Shown piece after piece: positions 24,145-35,039 of a stretch of DNA of 64,000 bases. The notes below the pieces were generated by a model. The model saw nothing but the letters and a program-made list of their open reading frames with translations. It ran no database searches and was not told the origin of the DNA. Numbering within the stretch: the first letter of the stretch is position 1; each line of letters begins with the position of its first letter. The position numbers were made by a program, and so were the translations under genes. The stretch is from Suillus spraguei (lineage: Eukaryota; Basidiomycota; Agaricomycetes; Boletales; Suillaceae): the NCBI GenBank assembly GCA_016800925.1, contig JABCPU010000169.1:62001-126000 (forward strand). The letters are read 5' to 3'.

Positions 24145-24836
24145 ATGGATGTCGGTCCGATGTTCATAGTAGGACACTGTCGGCAGCCGTCGGCTACTAG
24201 GCCTTACTTCGAACTACATAATACTTAGTATCCAGGCCTAACATGATGTCTATAAGACTCAGATTTATCTCTTTGACTTATCGTACGGCAAACTGACGCT
24301 CAGTGACGACAGCTGGAGTGTTCCAACTAAACCAAAAACAGATTTACTACAGTGCTACAGCGTGTTTCTGTAGTAGTGACCAACTACTGTAGTGCTACTT
24401 TACTATACGGAACGCTTCGAAGGAAAATCTGACTACTACAGTCGAACCAATATTTCCCTCGGTAAGTAGTTTTAGGTATAGTGGAAACGCCGCTATTAAT
24501 CACTCAGAGCCAACTACCGATTGCGGGATGGAAATATGTTGTCTCCAGAGCTGTGGTCTCCCGCGGGAGATGTCTTGCTGTATGAATCTTACAGGCGCAA
24601 ATGAATGTGTGATTCGGATCATTCGGTGTGACGCCCAAAAACTATTCTATTTTATATATAAGAGCTAAACGTTAAATATCGATGTCCTCAGCACCTTAGG
24701 CGAACAAGTCGCGGAACCCTTCTTCTTCCAAGTCTACTACGCTACTACTAGTTCCTGACAGACTATCAAAGCTCATCTGTTGCTCCCATCGTCAATATTA
24801 AATATTCAACACTCAAGTGCATACCCGAGATAGGAA
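24145..24836. other. Intergenic between the F-box paralogues
   Basis: 692 bp. Around 24345-24440 short CTACAG/CTGTAG and AGTGCTAC words recur and can form small hairpins (for example CTACAG 24355-24360 with CTGTAG 24368-24373). No gene is seen. The last ~100 bp should be the promoter of the second F-box gene. Confidence 0.4.
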
Positions 24837-26772
24837 ATGGATTCAAAGGGAGCCAATGCCAGTATCTTTCAATACGTGTCGCATTTGCCACAATCGCCGC
24901 TGCAACTTGAATGCGCGCGAATGCACAGACTTTTCCTTATCCAAGAACTTCTCTATATCATATGTGAACACGTGCGGAATGATCACACTGGTAGTATTGT
25001 CGCAGGAAGAACTCTTGCTTCCCTTGCTAGAACCTCCAAGGTTTTCCATCATGTGGCCACCAGTGCTCTATGGTCACGACTGGACGGACTCACACCATTA
25101 CTACGATCCTTGGCCTCAGACCTGATTTTCACTTCATTAACCACGGTAAGCTCTTTGCCTTGGATTGGTATGACAGGTGATTCAAACTTCGAGAACTTAT
25201 ATAGACAAGGCCACCATCCGTGTTAATGCTTCGGAGACCACTCAAAATAGCAGAATGGGAGATCCTTCGCGGGCTTGCACGTCGTGTCGAGCACCTATGC
25301 GTCCATGACCCTGCTCGGCCAGTAGATGTCTCAATCATTCACACTCTCTGCCACCCTCCGACCAACTCACTTCTATTTCCGAATTTGAAGTCAATCCTCT
25401 GGAATGACGAAAGACCTGAGACTTTCTCGTTCATTCGCACGCTTTCAGGGCCCACAGTTACTTCCCTGGCAATAACCATTACAAATGATAGTCGTAAATG
25501 GCATATACCCGAGCTCGGCATACTGGCTTCGCTGCCTTATGTCTGTCCCAACGTCACAGAGGTGGCCCTGCCCACCAACGCTTTCTGCAACGATTTTCTT
25601 TCTCTATCAGAAGCCCTTTGCGCGTGGAATAATCTCAAAGTGATTAAATGTGGCGTAATCGAAGGTAATGCACTTGCACATCTCGCCAAACAACCGGCTC
25701 TTCGCAAGCTTTCATTCAATATGATCAACAACGTGGGACTCAGACTGGACTCGTCTTTGCCCTCAGGGGCATTTTCATGTGTCCGCGATTTTGAGATTCG
25801 CGCAGCGAATATGTCTTTCGTAGACACATTCATTAATAGGCTCGGAGGATCGCCCGCTTCTCTACACGTGCTAGTGGAGACCAACCCGCCACCTACCAGT
25901 ATCACTTCACTTTTTACTTCCCTCAGGCGGTTCTCGAGTGCTCATCTGCAAGATCTGAGCCTGCGATTGATGATCCCACCAAGTCCTCGGGTCACGCCAG
26001 TACATCAAGCACCACTACAGCTACTCGCGCATGCGCATGCGCAACCCCCAGGACCGTACGCGGTACCTACCCTCAATGTAATGGGCCATCAAATTGGTTC
26101 GGGTTACCATGTTCCGAATGCATTTTATGCGTTGTCTTCGGGTGGCCCTACGGTTGGCGTTCCAACATCAGGACCACATCCAACATGCCCCACTCTCACT
26201 TTACGTGACCTCATACCCCTTACCTGCTTTAAAAGCCTGCGAAGAATAGACATCAGCATCAATCACAGTATATATCTTAATGATAATGACCTCCAGACGC
26301 TGGCCTCTGCATGGCCCTGCCTCTATTCCTTCTCCCTGAACGACACAGCTGGATGGCGCGCCAAGTCTGGCATCACTCGGACAGGTCTCGTTACGATACT
26401 CGACTGTTGTCCTGATCTTCAGAAGCTTTGCATTGCTTTGAACACGGATGCGTTCATGGAGGTGCCATCAGATCGTGAAGGGGTAGAAAACACAGCCATG
26501 CGAACCCTAGGTCTCGCTGACTCCCTGATCGAGGCGCGCGCCACCATGGCAGTCGCAGCGTTTCTCTCCGACATCTTTCCGAACCTCACCACCATCGTCG
26601 CATGGGATTCGGTGGTGATGAGTCGACGCCCCAATGCAGGGCTATATGCTGAGCGGTGGATGCGTGTCTCTGAGCAGGTGCACGGATGAACCAGGTTCGG
26701 GCGCAGGAAAGGAAATGGTGGTCGAGTGACGATGATGGTGAAAGTGAGGCGTGTGCTACGACTCAGGTTTGA
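24837..26772 (+). CDS. F-box protein, copy 2 of tandem pair, C-terminal frameshift
   Basis: Exons 24837-25145 and 25205 onward; about 597 residues to the in-frame TGA at 26687-26689, or ~625 if the missing base is allowed for. The F-box is clear (FLIQELLYIICEHV ... LASLARTSKVFHHVATSALW, then SRLDGLTPLLRSLASD). Downstream blocks parallel copy 1, for example DNDLQTLASAWPCLYSFSLN versus DDDLVSLASAWPHLRTFSIN. In copy 1 the protein continues past the equivalent position with GMIRIRQQERRW; here the matching GMNQVRAQERKWW is read one frame over, so one G is missing at 26684-26685 and the true stop is probably TGA 26770-26772. An inserted Pro/His/Gly-rich loop (residues about 345-400) distinguishes it from copy 1. 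Confidence 0.82.
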
Positions 26773-26989
26773 CACATGGTATTCCAGAACGCATCAGGGA
26801 TATGGTCCTTATGAGACTAATAGGTTGAGCAGCCGCAGATGCTGAAGCTCTCCATTGACCTGGGACATGCTACATTTACCGTTAAATGACTTGATACTTA
26901 CCACGGCACGTATTTGCGGTCACAATAAAAGTGCTCAGGTATCACACGTGAAGAAGTTCAGACACATGTAGGCTCGACACTGTATTTTC

Positions 26990-28550
26990 TCAGGAAATGA
27001 AGGACTGCGCGTGGATAGATACCCTGGTAGTGAGAATGTAGGATTCGTAGTAATCATCCTGGATGTAAGAGGTAAAAATGCCAGAGTCGATAGATTTGTG
27101 CAGGTTAAGCATCAGTCGAGATACGAGGGTCACAGACATGCTGGGGAACGATGTAAATTAGATTCTCTTTTATCGCACCAACTACTCACCAGCTGGTAAA
27201 TGAGGCTAGACTGAATCTGTTTATATCCTTGCCGACTGTCAGGAAATAGTCGCAATATATATATATGAGCGTATGCTCACTGAACCAAACTGAACCAATG
27301 CGTAAGCATGCGACTGGACCAACATTTCATTTGTCAACTCACATAGAACAATAGAATGTTGGGTATATTAGATAGTGTCATCACTCTGAAGTAACACAGA
27401 TCAGGTTCACGAGAATCACAATTTCACTGGTAACATCACCCGAAATACATCGCACCTGTGTTTGCTCGGATCAGTATCTCTGCTACAGATACAACGGGAA
27501 ATTTTACCATCTTGGAACATAATGTCAGCAATGTTGTTCCTGGACATTACTAGATATGGCGACCGCAGCATTCCTCTAGTTTTGCAAAACCTGAACACTG
27601 TTAGGACAAAGATGAGTAATTCATAGACAAATAAAGCTATCCATGCCAGCCCGGGACCTGTAATCGGATGAAATCATGTTTCATACAATCTGACTCGACA
27701 TTCACTGACTGGCTAGTCTGCAGCAAATTTTGAGCAAGTGCGCAGAGCAGCGAAGAAAATGGCGTACGTCACTGATGCACCTGATTCATAGCAGTTAATT
27801 CCTGGCGCGACGATCACATTGCTTGAATGATATCTAAATATTCCCGCCTTGAAACCATCAGTACTCCCAGAGTAAAACATTATGTGTGAATACGTACAGA
27901 AGCTACTCCCGCAAGAACAATGATGACCGTTATCATACAAATCAGTAGTCGCTTGCTACGACTGTAGAGAGCATAAGTCCTGAGAGTCAATATGACTAAA
28001 AATATCAGTATATGTATGTAGTTCTCGCCATAGAAATCGACTCACAGCAAACAAGGATTTGTTGACAAAAAACGAGGAGTTCTCTGGATAGCAAATATTT
28101 TGGACAACTAGGTTCCGTTGAGCAAAACAACAAATATTCAAGAATTAAAGTTAAAACCTCTGTAGAAATAAATTGTGAGCCCGTCAGTTACTAGGTAAAT
28201 GCACAACGAAATAATACAACCTGTTCTGAAATAGGCGAGAAATCGATCACTGAGCCATAGATATTGCCGAACAGAGCGAGATAGCGATTGAACAGAAATA
28301 ACATTGCAGATAGTGCTTTCGGACGATACCATATGAAAGTGATTTCTTCTGCGAGGGTCATTAGATGGTCATATACCAGGATACCTGGAACATCATGTCA
28401 CATCCTGAGGGCCACGAAGATAAAAAGACCTAGTACTGCGTGCCACAAGAACAGCGTACGAGTGCACCAAACTGGGGATGAGTCACTATCAAGACACGTA
28501 GAGGATTTGTGCATTACTCACATCTGCTGTGCTTCATTAGTATCGTCCAT
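26990..28550 (-). CDS. DUF6533 family seven-TM protein, 11 short exons
   Basis: No long open frame exists here; the gene appears only when exons are joined. Minus-strand exons: 28550-28522, 28471-28437, 28384-28221, 28157-28046, 27995-27898, 27847-27781, 27657-27508, 27455-27440 (16 nt), 27385-27343, 27227-27190, 27140-26990. They sum to 903 nt, exactly 300 codons plus stop, every phase matching. Family hallmarks appear in order: LVHSYAVLVARSILVYDHLM, TLAEEITFIWYRPKALSAML, QQILVCFILTLRTYALYSRS, LAWIALFVYELLIFVLTVF, FQDGAMYFGVMTLSNIPNI, and SVTLVSRLMLNLHKSIDSGI. Several hydrophobic stretches fit a polytopic membrane protein. DUF6533 proteins are abundant in Agaricomycetes and of unknown function. 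Less certain: the acceptors of exons 4 (ACAGAG), 6 and 10, chosen to keep frame. The CDS is intact and looks functional. Confidence 0.85.
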
Positions 28551-30059
28551 TTCAATGTAAAGCACAACCTGAGAGGAAGGGTGCCGAATAGAACGCTAGA
28601 ATGATACGTGCAAAGTATGCAAGCATTCATGCAAAGCAAACACGACCACACACGCGATTAAGAGTATACGACACACGATGCTGTGCGTGATTTTCCCAGG
28701 AACACTGCATGAACTTGGGATGATGGATGACTCGTGCATGAACCAACGGCCTAAGCTGTTCCCTACAAGGAGCTAGGTTAAGCTTAGGAAGAATCGTAAC
28801 GTTGCCATATGCTAAGAGCGTTGACATGCCAGTCAAGATAGATCAGATCAATACGGTCTCTTATGCAATACCATGCAATACTGTCGCAAGGTCGACCGAT
28901 GTCACAGTTGACTGAACTCCAGCCACTATAGGCTAAGGCTGAGGCTATAACTTAGATTAAGTCTATATTTAAACGTGTTATCTTGAAGCTCCGATCAGAT
29001 TTAAATAGACGCCTTACCGTGTTAGCGTCGCAATGGCAACAGACTGCAAGCAGCCAAACAATGCCGCACAAATCCAAACGTCCTTCAGGAGACCATGTTC
29101 TCGGTCGTACGAGAGAGCGCTGCTGTCTGGTATCTAGCACAATGCAGGATGTGGCATGTGTGAACAACGAGGACCGTTTTTCAGTGTCAAAGCTACAGGA
29201 TGAGATTCAACTATGGTAAACGCCATCAGATCCATATCCATTCGCTGATTGCCGTTTTCCGATTTGGGGCCGCCCTTATGTCAAGGTTTGCAACAAGGCT
29301 ATATGCACTGTGCAATACACAGAGCAGATGAGCATATCGAAGAGGATGTGTTAGTCACGCTAAGAACTGTTCTTCACGCGTCGGCGATCAACTCGGTTGA
29401 CTTTAAGGGGAGCGAAGCTTATCGTGATGAGGTCATAAGGCCGCTGTTCAGAGCATGTTCAAGACAGTCAGGAGCGCGAGTTGCTGAATGACCTTTAACG
29501 TGCTGGATCAGTGAACATGTAAGTACAATAAGAAATACAAAGAGTACCTTTAGACCCTTGTTTTTTTTACAAGACGACGCAATAGCAGAAACACTGCAAT
29601 AGTTATATCGGAGTGATTAGTCACAAGCTAAAGATCTTGTCCACGTAGGCCTACGTTCGCCTTGTTGGCAACAGGCCTCACGGACATATCATTCTGATGT
29701 CTAATAAACCAGTGAACAAAGGAGCCCACGTACAAGCCTGAACCAGACCTGCCTCTCAGTTGTTATCAGCACTGGATAGAGCCGCAGATTGAGAGTCCAT
29801 TTGCACGAGTAAAGTCCTCGTATCTGCCTAATAGCGAAGATCCTGGGCTGCAAGAACGAGTCCAAAAATGCATCCCATCACATTTGTCATATTCATTAAG
29901 TTGAACGACAAATGATGACGTGCAACGTACAGGTCATTGTGCCGCCTGATGACACCCAAAGTTGGCACAAAAATGAATTCTGAGGCATTCTGGATAGCCA
30001 AAACAGAATGGACATCGGAAAGCTAGACATCCTCATCCTTGAGTGAATGTCAAGGTGTG
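28551..30059. other. Boundary region; two weak unassigned open frames
   Basis: 1.5 kb between the DUF6533 start and the repeat-rich part. On the plus strand open frames at 28983-29219 and 29249-29491 abut in frames that differ by one base, as at other one-base losses in this window. The second (DEHIEEDVLVTLRTVLHASA) reads like protein, but I recognise no family and cannot define a start or splice sites. Treat as a possible small gene or TE remnant. Confidence 0.25.
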
Positions 30060-31015
30060 TTCTGATACTGTTAGGAAAAAAAACATTGTCATCAGCAGGT
30101 TTCGAACCACAGTCCAAGAGAAACAGACCACCAGGCTAAGACCAGTTACGGTGAACTTTCAAAAAAGCCATCCATGAATGAATATCAAAGCGTGTTCCGG
30201 TGGAAAAAACCTCATCCTCGGCAGGTTTCAAACCTGCACAGTCCAGGAGAAACAGATTTTGATTCTGTTGTGGCAACCACCAGGCTAAGACCAGTTATGG
30301 TGAACTTCCAAAGAAAACCATCCATGAGTGAATATCAAAGCGTGTTCTGATTAAAAAAACCTCATCCTCGGCAGGTTTCGAACCTGCACAGTCCAAGAGA
30401 AACAGATTTTGATTCTGTTGTGGTGACCACCTGGCTAAGACCAGTTCCGATGAACTCACAAAGAAGCCACCCGTGAGTGAATATCAAGGTGTGTTCCAAT
30501 AGAAAAACCTTATTGTCGGCAGGTTTCGAACCTGCACAATCCAAGAGAAACAGATTTTAATTCTGTTGCGGTACTCACCTGGCTAAGATCAGTTACAGTG
30601 AACGTCCAAAGAAACCGTCCATGAATGAATGTCAAGGTGTGTTCCGATAGGAAAAAACTGTAGTTTAGCAGGTTTCGAACCTGAGTAGTCCAAGAGAAAC
30701 AGATTTTAATTCTGTTGTGGCAACTATCTGGCTAAGACCATCTATGGTGAATTTCTAAAGGAACTATCCATGAGTGAATATGAAGATGTGTTCCGATAAA
30801 AAACAACCTCGTCGTCTGCAGATTTCGAACCTGCATAGTCCAAGAGAAACAGATTTAGATTCTGTTGCAACCACCTACGGTTAATTTCTAAAGAAACCAT
30901 CCATGAATGAATGTCAAAGTATGTTCCGATAGAAAAAAAAACTGTAGCAGGTTTCGAACTTGCGTAGTCCAAGATTTTGATTCCGTTGTGGTAACCACAC
31001 TGAATGGGATCCCTG
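30060..31015 (-). repeat. Tandem array of ~7 tRNA-like (Pol III-type) units, ~150 bp period
   Basis: Read on the minus strand, each unit holds an A-box-like TTAGCCAGGTGG, a 5-bp stem with 7-nt loop ACAGA-ATCAAAA-TCTGT (anticodon position CAA, U33 in place), TTCTCTTGGACTGT, a perfect T-arm GCAGG-TTCGAAA-CCTGC containing a B-box, then an oligo-T run 12-15 nt later, a typical Pol III stop. T-arm starts (plus coordinates) are about 30095, 30221, 30371, 30519, 30668, 30818, 30947: spacings 126, 150, 148, 149, 150, 129. The first and last units are truncated. The CAA loop and long variable region suggest descent from tRNA-Leu(CAA), but I cannot fold a full canonical acceptor and D-arm. A tRNA-derived SINE-like tandem is the other reading. 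Confidence 0.7.
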
Positions 31016-31600
31016 ATTAACTCGACCAGAGATGACATGGACAATGAAGTTCGAGTCTGAACGTCTACGAGACAATAAAACTGCCCCGACGAGGGACGAA
31101 GACTGGGATAATTCTAATTTACCATCGTCAGCAGCAGGTTCAATATGATTGACATTACCACCAAGTATACATGAAGTTTCTGGAAACATAAAGATATCAA
31201 AAAATGAGGACAATGAGACACTATCACCGCCTTGAAGGCCAGATATATAGGATTGGAGACGGGAGTCTCGTCTTCCTACAAAACGGTGGCCACACAGCAA
31301 TCCAGTTTATCCAAATTTCAAAACACAACACTGAGGCCACACGCGACCTCGAATTCGATATCGGTAGTGAGCGCACGGCAATGAATCAATGAGGCGATAG
31401 GGATTTCAGCGAAACACGAACTTGGGCCCAAATGGCCGAGCGATCGAAGAGACAAAAGAAGAATGCCATTCAAGGTCGAAAGCAACAGACACAGGAAAAT
31501 GACCAAATTGAATGAGGTCCCGGTGGTAAAACATGATATAACCCACTCCTTATGGTAGCAGCTACTAGTATCGTTGGGCCAGAGTTGCAAACGGCAGGTG
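30060..31600. repeat. Long inverted repeat, left arm
   Basis: Diverged inverted copy of 35040-36345. Matching landmarks: GTTCGAGTCTGAACGTC near 31050 faces its complement near 35580; CCGACGAGGGACGAAGAC near 31085 faces the complement near 35545; AAAACATGATATAACCCAC near 31531 faces the complement near 35090. The outer ~0.9 kb is the tandem tRNA-like array; the inner ~0.6 kb contains a broken protein-like stretch on the minus strand (FPETSCILGGNVNHIEPAA), also present in the other arm (FPETPCILSGNVNHIELAA). Confidence 0.8.
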
Positions 31601-34600
31601 ACACTGAATCGTGATTTTTGCAGGCGTCACGCTGAAAATACGATCTCCACCATTTCTCAATAGTTTTGTTTCGTTTCACTTGTAATATGCTAGTATAATA
31701 TGTAGAACATACCTAGTGAAGTAGCTAAGCAATTGCTTTAAAATTGAGTGCTGTAGACAAAATTCACGAAACAGTAGTAAAAATTGGTACTCCGCTCAGG
31801 AATGTCACGCTTGAGCATTCTCTGACTTCAAAATACGGAGGAGGTGAGGACTAGTATAAAAGACTTCTGGAAAAAAGTAGGCTTTTTTCTCTACCTCTCC
31901 CTTGGTTGATTTACATGAAAACAGGTGACCTGAAAAATAAATTTGATGCCGAGGCCATTCATCATCTTTTCTTTTTAAAACAAAAAATACAGTACTATAG
32001 ATCAATAATAAATGATCTTATTTCCAAAAGTTGGAGGTTTAGAATGTGTTGTGTTTTGCAACTCTCTACCATTGGCTGCCGATGTCGGACATTAAATTTA
32101 ACAGCGCGTTTCATTGTAGCTGCAATCCGTGAACAGGTGAGCGCTAAGCGCTAAGCATTTAACTGGGTTCGTGGGGCGTCGCTGAGGCAAGCTATTGGTG
32201 CCTACTGATTCTGACTATGACGACATCCAGTGACCATATTTTTTCGCTCAACACACACATCCGGCAAGGCAATCCTTCGATGTATCAATAATAAATATCT
32301 ACCTCATACATTCCCTCTGTAATATTTTACACAGCAGTAATGATTTGCATTCAGCTCTGTATTTCTCCATACATACTATAGCTTGCAGGTTTACCACTAG
32401 CTAGTATAGCATCCCAATCAATTACTGTCGAAGTTCACGAGTTGTCGACCGGGCTGTTACTCTTGTGCCGACAAGCCAACGCAATCGAACGATGTTGCCT
32501 GTCAAAGACCACTCGTTACAAACTCTAATCTGGACGAGTTCAGAAAAACAGGGCTCAGTACTTGACTTTGGCTCGGCCAAAAAATATTTGCTGTTTGGGG
32601 TACTAGCTACCCGCGGATACCTACTTCAGTAAATTCTGACAGCCTCTGACCCGTACTACCCGTGCGGATGGAACTATTCAAAGTATCCACCATTCGTGCC
32701 ATCGGCTACTGGCAATGGTAGGATAAAAGTAGGATATACATCGAATAAAATATAACAAAGAGCTTTACTCGAAACGAACAACCAATGGACGTAACAGCAG
32801 TTCGAACCATGATAAATAATACACCATACATGCGTATACATATGGTAATCCAATTCAATATCTGGCATCTCTAGCGAAGTCATGTAGTGAGCGTCGTCAT
32901 CAGTGGATGTCCGCTGCACGTACCTTTTGGTCCCCGTTTTGAACCAAGGCCACTGAAACAAAGTATGTCAATATATATCCGGGGAATGTACAGTGTTGGG
33001 AATGAACATACGGAAGTTCGGGATGATAAGGACAAGTGGGATACATCTTGCAATGATATAAAGGCCTTTTATTGTCGAGTACGATCGAGGTAGGAGTGTC
33101 CACTTCGAACACCATATTATCAATATCCAAAGCGAGGCGTATCAAAGCATAAGTGCATTACCTCTCCGTGGAGTGAACAAACAAAATCATAGAACTACAT
33201 AAGTGAGTTTAATGGCGAACGGGAATAGATCAGGACAAGTCTACCCAGAATGTCCCCATCAACGCTGAACTGTCTAGTCAGAACAAGGAAGAAGTAGTTC
33301 AAACAGCACGCGCCGTTAATATACTGGTGATCACATGTTCGTTGTTATCCTGCTTCAACATTGATAAAGTACGCACCGCTAAGACTTGCACATTCGTGCC
33401 CGTTGCGATTTCAACCTGAAATTCCATCTGCATTCTCTCGAGAGGTGAAACCCCCAAGTTTCACGCGCACACCTTTTTAACTCTCTTATAAACGAGCTGG
33501 GAACCCATCAAGGGGAGGCCGTGAGTATTGCTCCCGTTGTGCTGAGCTTAATGACCACGACAACTTCATTTAGGTTGATGTAATCACAGGATGCGCTAGG
33601 CAGGGCGCATCCTACCAAGTATCAGAAACGTAGAGTGGTGTCGCTGAGAGGAAGAGTATAAGTACTCTGCCGAGATGCAGAACACACTAGAGAAGGTAAG
33701 AGCTTTCCCGGTACTCTATTTTTAGTTGTGGTGCAGTACAGCACAGTAGGGGGTCACATGGCATCGTAGATCGGTCATCCGCGGAGGGTTTTTCAGGTTT
33801 TGTCGTAGCATAGCTTTCTTCATCACCTCTTGTCTTGCTCGCGACACACAGGCACACAGTCGTTGATACGCTGCTCCAACAGGGATAGATCGACCGCGTA
33901 GTATAATAAGTACCACATTTTGTGCTCGAGTACACAGGCTGGGTAGAAGCTGGGGGTACACCGCCTTACTACTAGATGAGCAGACGTGAATAAGTAATAT
34001 AAAAGGTTACCTGAAGCTTGGTCCACACTCGTCAGTGTGACAGGAATCAGTAAGGTGTGTGATATTCGTAGTTCTGTGACAGGTAACGAAGACTAAATTC
34101 GGCAAGTGTGACTGTCTATTACTATTAGTGACATGAGGGTGGACGATAGGTTACGGTTCGATTTGCCGATATGCCGCAACTTATTTTGGAGTCCGACCAA
34201 TGCTTGTTCCGAACTTTATTGGTATGCACCTATTCACGCTATGGTCCTGTCACATGAATCACAAATCAGTTCTACGCCAGTCTGCAGCGACTCTGCGCGC
34301 CGTGCTCACTGAGGTAGATCCGCAGGCGAGCATTACTATTAATATCACAAAATTAGTGGCGAATGAATCTATCCTTCGGATTCCTTCCCTGAGCTCACTG
34401 AGCAGCCCTTACCCTCCAGGATATGCGACTCACTCAGGCTGTGCAGTGCTTCATTCCCGCTATGACATTAGTTGGTGTTGTGTTTCTCACTGCGTATGTT
34501 GATCTTAATCGTTGACTGTGCCTTTAGTTGTTATCAAGTCATTGGACCCTTCACTGATATTCCTACTGTTATTTATGTTAACGATGAGTCGAGATTTCTC

Positions 34601-35039
34601 CGTGCTATCGTCTTTTCTGCATGACTGCATTGTACTGCGTTTTGTTTCCAATCATAATGGGGTCACCGTGGAGTTGACATCTGGTCCTGCGCGCATTCCT
34701 ACTATCGACAGTTGGTATAATTCTTAACAGACATTTCGACCGGTCTATCTAGCCTGAAGTATATTCCCATTGTCTTTTCTCCTTCTGCCGCATCCCATAT
34801 GGCTTTGAGACAGCATGTCAATTATGTATGGTCTCATTACGACGATCAATATTATCACGACGGCTTGCAAACTCTGTCCGTATCTGTACTGACCCTTATT
34901 GCCCCCGTTGTGTGCAGAAGAGAGCAGAAATTCGTATGAAGACTGCTGCTCCATGGAAAGCCAGACCACCGTGCTCTACTTCCAAGGCTTCCACATCTCA
35001 GAACCTTCCTAGTAAGGTAGGTGCTTGCATTGGTTTCCG
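31601..35039. other. Spacer between the inverted-repeat arms, no intact gene
   Basis: 3.4 kb of A/T-rich DNA with only short, unrelated open frames on both strands. Two small perfect hairpins are visible: GTGAAAC 33445-33451 with GTTTCAC 33458-33464, and AGGATGCGC 33588-33596 with GCGCATCCT 33605-33613. Scraps at 34200-35000 (for example CSMESQTTVLYFQGFHISEP) look like decayed coding sequence, but I cannot name a family. This may be the inside of a large degenerate element bounded by the arms. Confidence 0.35.

Noticed and set aside
24345..24440. MITE from repeated CTACAG/CTGTAG words
   Set aside because: Stems are only 6 bp and no terminal inverted repeats or target duplication could be found.
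30060..31015. Calling each array unit a functional tRNA-Leu(CAA) gene
   Set aside because: T-arm and anticodon-like stem-loop are good, but the D-arm and acceptor stem do not fold canonically in most units.
30362..31300. Open frames on the minus strand across the tRNA-like array
   Set aside because: They follow the 150-bp repeat period and are interrupted at variable units; the Pol III box pattern explains the conservation better.
33687..34026. Possible gene on the minus strand in the spacer
   Set aside because: Three overlapping short frames of similar length, no motif, no splice-joined product.
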